Program-made: the position numbers and the translations under genes
Assembly: GCA_963971425.1 (NCBI GenBank)
Contig: OZ020516.1
Coordinates: forward strand, 34,088,199-34,152,198
Length of the DNA stretch: 64,000 nt
Direction: 5' to 3'
DNA from: Bryoerythrophyllum caledonicum
Taxonomy: Eukaryota > Streptophyta > Bryopsida > Pottiales > Pottiaceae
Part shown: positions 62,150-64,000 of the stretch, one piece after another
How positions within the stretch are numbered: position 1 is the stretch's first letter
Layout: each line of letters starts with the position of its first letter
The notes under the pieces: model-generated
Database searches by the model: none
Told to the model about the DNA's origin: nothing
The model's input: only the letters and a program-made list of their open reading frames with translations

Positions 62150-62780
62150 CCCCACAAGCGCGCGCGCCCGGCCCCTAACTGCGCGCGCCCGATAGGCAGG
62201 TGCGCGTGCGACCCACAACGGTACGCGCCAGGCCCGTAACGCTGCGCGCCCGGCCCCAAACAGTATGCGCCCAGACCTTGACGGTACGCGCCCGGCCCTG
62301 ATATGCACGCGCCCGGCCCTGATATGCACGCGCCCGGCCTTGAGGGGTATGCGCCCGGCCCTGAGTGGTACGCGGCCGGCCCTGACGCGTATGCGCCCGA
62401 CCCTGATATGCACGCGCCCGACCTTGAGGGGTACGCGCCCGGCCCTGAGTGGTACACGCCCAGCCCTGACGCGTACGCACCCGACCTTGAGGGATACGCG
62501 CCCGACCCTGAGTAGTACGCACCCGGCCCTGATATGCACGCGCCGGCCTTGAGGGGTACGCGCCCGGCCCTGAGTGGTACGCGCCGCCTTGATATGCACG
62601 CGCTCGGCCTTGAGGGGTACGCGCCCGACCCTGAGTGGTACGCACTCGGCCCTGACGCGTATGCGCCCGACCTTGATATGCACGCGCACGGCCATGAGGG
62701 GTACGCGCCCGGTCCAGATTGGTATGCGCCCAACCCCAAATGCTGCGCGCGCAGTCCGAAGGCACGCGCCCGCCTCTTGA
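62150..62780 (+). repeat. GC-rich tandem array, TACGCGCCCGGCCCTGA orientation
   Basis: About 31 units of 17-21 bp with core GCGCCCGGCCCTGA and alternating TATGCAC or GGTACGC spacers, some in a higher-order pattern (GAGGGGTACGCG, GAGTGGTACGCG, GACGCGTATGCG). It is opposite in orientation to the 58370 array. Confidence 0.9.
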
Positions 62781-62982
62781 TGTGACGTGGAAAGCCCTCT
62801 GACGTGTCGTGCACACGTGTTTTACTAGGGGTAAAGTTGACAATTTGATTTAGGGTTTGTAATTTTTTTTACACACAACTGTCCGCCAAAAAGTGTTGTC
62901 TGTCCTGTCTGTCCGTCCTACTGTCCGTCCGTCCGCTGTCTTTGGGCCCCTGTCTGTCTATGTAGACAACCCTGACCATGGG

Positions 62983-64000
62983 AACGTGCCCGAGATTTAC
63001 AAAAGCCCACCTCGAGACGTTTTGCAGTAAGGGGTTAAGAGATGGAGCTGGTTTGATCAAGGGCTGGGATTGCAACTGGCAAGGAACTTAACAAAGATGC
63101 CGTCCTGGCTGGCTGGTTGGGCTTTGGGGGCAGCGAGGCGACGACAGAACATCCACACGGATTAATAAATAGTTTGCTTTCTAGTGTGCGAAGCAAGCGA
63201 GCGACGTGACTCGAAGCAACCTGGTGAGATACGACGGAACCTTTTGTTAGCAAGAGTAGCAACCATTCTTCGCTGCCGTAATTCCTTGAGTTAGTATATT
63301 TGGGAAGACGTGGGAGCAAAAGGCGAGTGTCGGAAGAGGAAACGCTCGTCGTCAAGCCCGCACTGAACAGTTCACACCAATAGCTGCTACTTCATTATCA
63401 CGGGATTGTTGTCCGTACCAGGAGAATATACAATTCAATTCAATAGGGTGCAGCTTGGCAGCAGCTAATAATAATATCCTCAGCCACTGTGTCATGCATG
63501 ACCGAAGGCTAGGCTGCCCGCATTTGATTCCGATCGCGCCATTCCGCCGGCCCGGGATCCGCGACGCGGGCGCGGGGGAGCCAAAAAGCGTTCTACTGTT
63601 GCCCTCCCCGCGAGTCCCCCGGGCCAGGCTCCCCCTTGCCTGGCAGCCATTCGAAGTGATCACACCGAAGTGTCGCGCTGACGGAATCAAGCCCTTCCTT
63701 ATCCTAGTCCAAAAGCAAACGAACAGCGTCCATCGAGTAGCTAGTACTGTAGCTGGTGCATCTGCGGAGGTCGCCACGCAATATCATTACTCCTGCCCGG
63801 ACATATGATTAACCCATCCATCATAATCCTCCATTATTCCCTCTCCTGACATTCGGAGCCACCGTTGGAAAGTTTCTTCTACTCACTCTCATCACATGGT
63901 GGATGTACTGTACTGTACATTTGAATTCACTTCCAGTGGGCAGCTGGTTGCCGTACCGCTGGAATTAGCCTGGGCCCAACCATGTGTAATAAGTCAGTAT
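62983..64000. other. Right edge of window, no gene recognised
   Basis: A GTAAGGGG followed by TTAA at about 63028-63038 looks like the right end of another TTAA element. From 63040 the sequence is mixed composition with a GC-rich stretch at 63540-63620. ORFs on both strands have no recognisable domain. It could be near a gene lying beyond the window. Confidence 0.35.

Larger units (their letters stand above)
58183..62974. mobile_element. hAT-type non-autonomous element, 4,792 bp
   Basis: A perfect 8-bp duplication ACCATGGG flanks the element (58175-58182 and 62975-62982). The ends are CAGGGTTGT on the left and its reverse complement ACAACCCTG on the right, as in hAT elements. Just inside both ends are GTCC-rich stretches (58195-58260; 62885-62945), inverted relative to each other. 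The body holds four GC-rich tandem arrays, a hairpin array and a small coding fragment, but no transposase domain. It would need a transposase supplied in trans. Confidence 0.85.

Noticed and set aside
58345..62843. Many long overlapping ORFs on both strands in the GC-rich arrays (products like ARPYAPGP, up to 229 residues)
   Set aside because: They follow the 17-21 bp repeats in every frame and strand, lack domains, and arise because GC-rich repeats contain few stop codons.
63352..63808. ORFs of 117-141 residues at the right edge
   Set aside because: No domain, overlapping on both strands in a GC-rich patch; no splice or start support.

Overview
This is nuclear DNA of a land plant, AT-rich and repeat-dense. 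The evidence is one multi-exon GARP/MYB-type transcription factor with canonical GT-AG introns and a plant-specific C-terminal LDLT motif, plus plant-type LINE, Harbinger, hAT, Helitron and pogo-like elements. The mix of DUF7869-type and Crypton-like genes suggests a large-genome seed-free plant (lycophyte, fern or bryophyte), but the species cannot be told from sequence alone. No bacterial operon, rRNA, convincing tRNA or CRISPR array is present.

Layout. 1-4.7 kb: a broken ~1,320-codon minus-strand reading frame, interrupted only by four TAG codons and one frameshift. 4.7-7.8 kb: a 355-bp tandem repeat, a 200-base assembly gap and a telomere-like 20-bp minisatellite. 7.8-16.6 kb: two copies of a DUF7869-type element, one with a 780-residue open C-terminal part, separated by a Crypton-like tyrosine-recombinase gene fragment. 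16.8-25.3 kb: TTAA-bounded elements, paired Harbinger MITEs, a LINE 3' end, a complete pogo-like element and a ~178-bp satellite. 26.6-29.6 kb: the GARP gene, the only clearly intact host gene. 31-45 kb: MITEs, TTAA elements, SINE copies and a Helitron cluster. 45-55 kb: mostly unrecognised DNA, then two more decayed minus-strand reading frames. 55.7-64 kb: nested TTAA elements and a 4.8-kb hAT-type element with a perfect 8-bp target duplication, filled with GC-rich tandem arrays.

The best candidate for something undescribed is the family of elements that duplicate TTAA and end in CCCY...RGGG. Filled/empty-site comparison within the window (56,290 versus 34,493) demonstrates TTAA duplication directly. 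The terminal sequence of the largest non-autonomous family is shared with the DUF7869 element, so DUF7869 is a plausible transposase for it. The decayed reading frames carry mostly nonsense codons explainable by C-to-T change, as expected of cytosine-methylated transposons.
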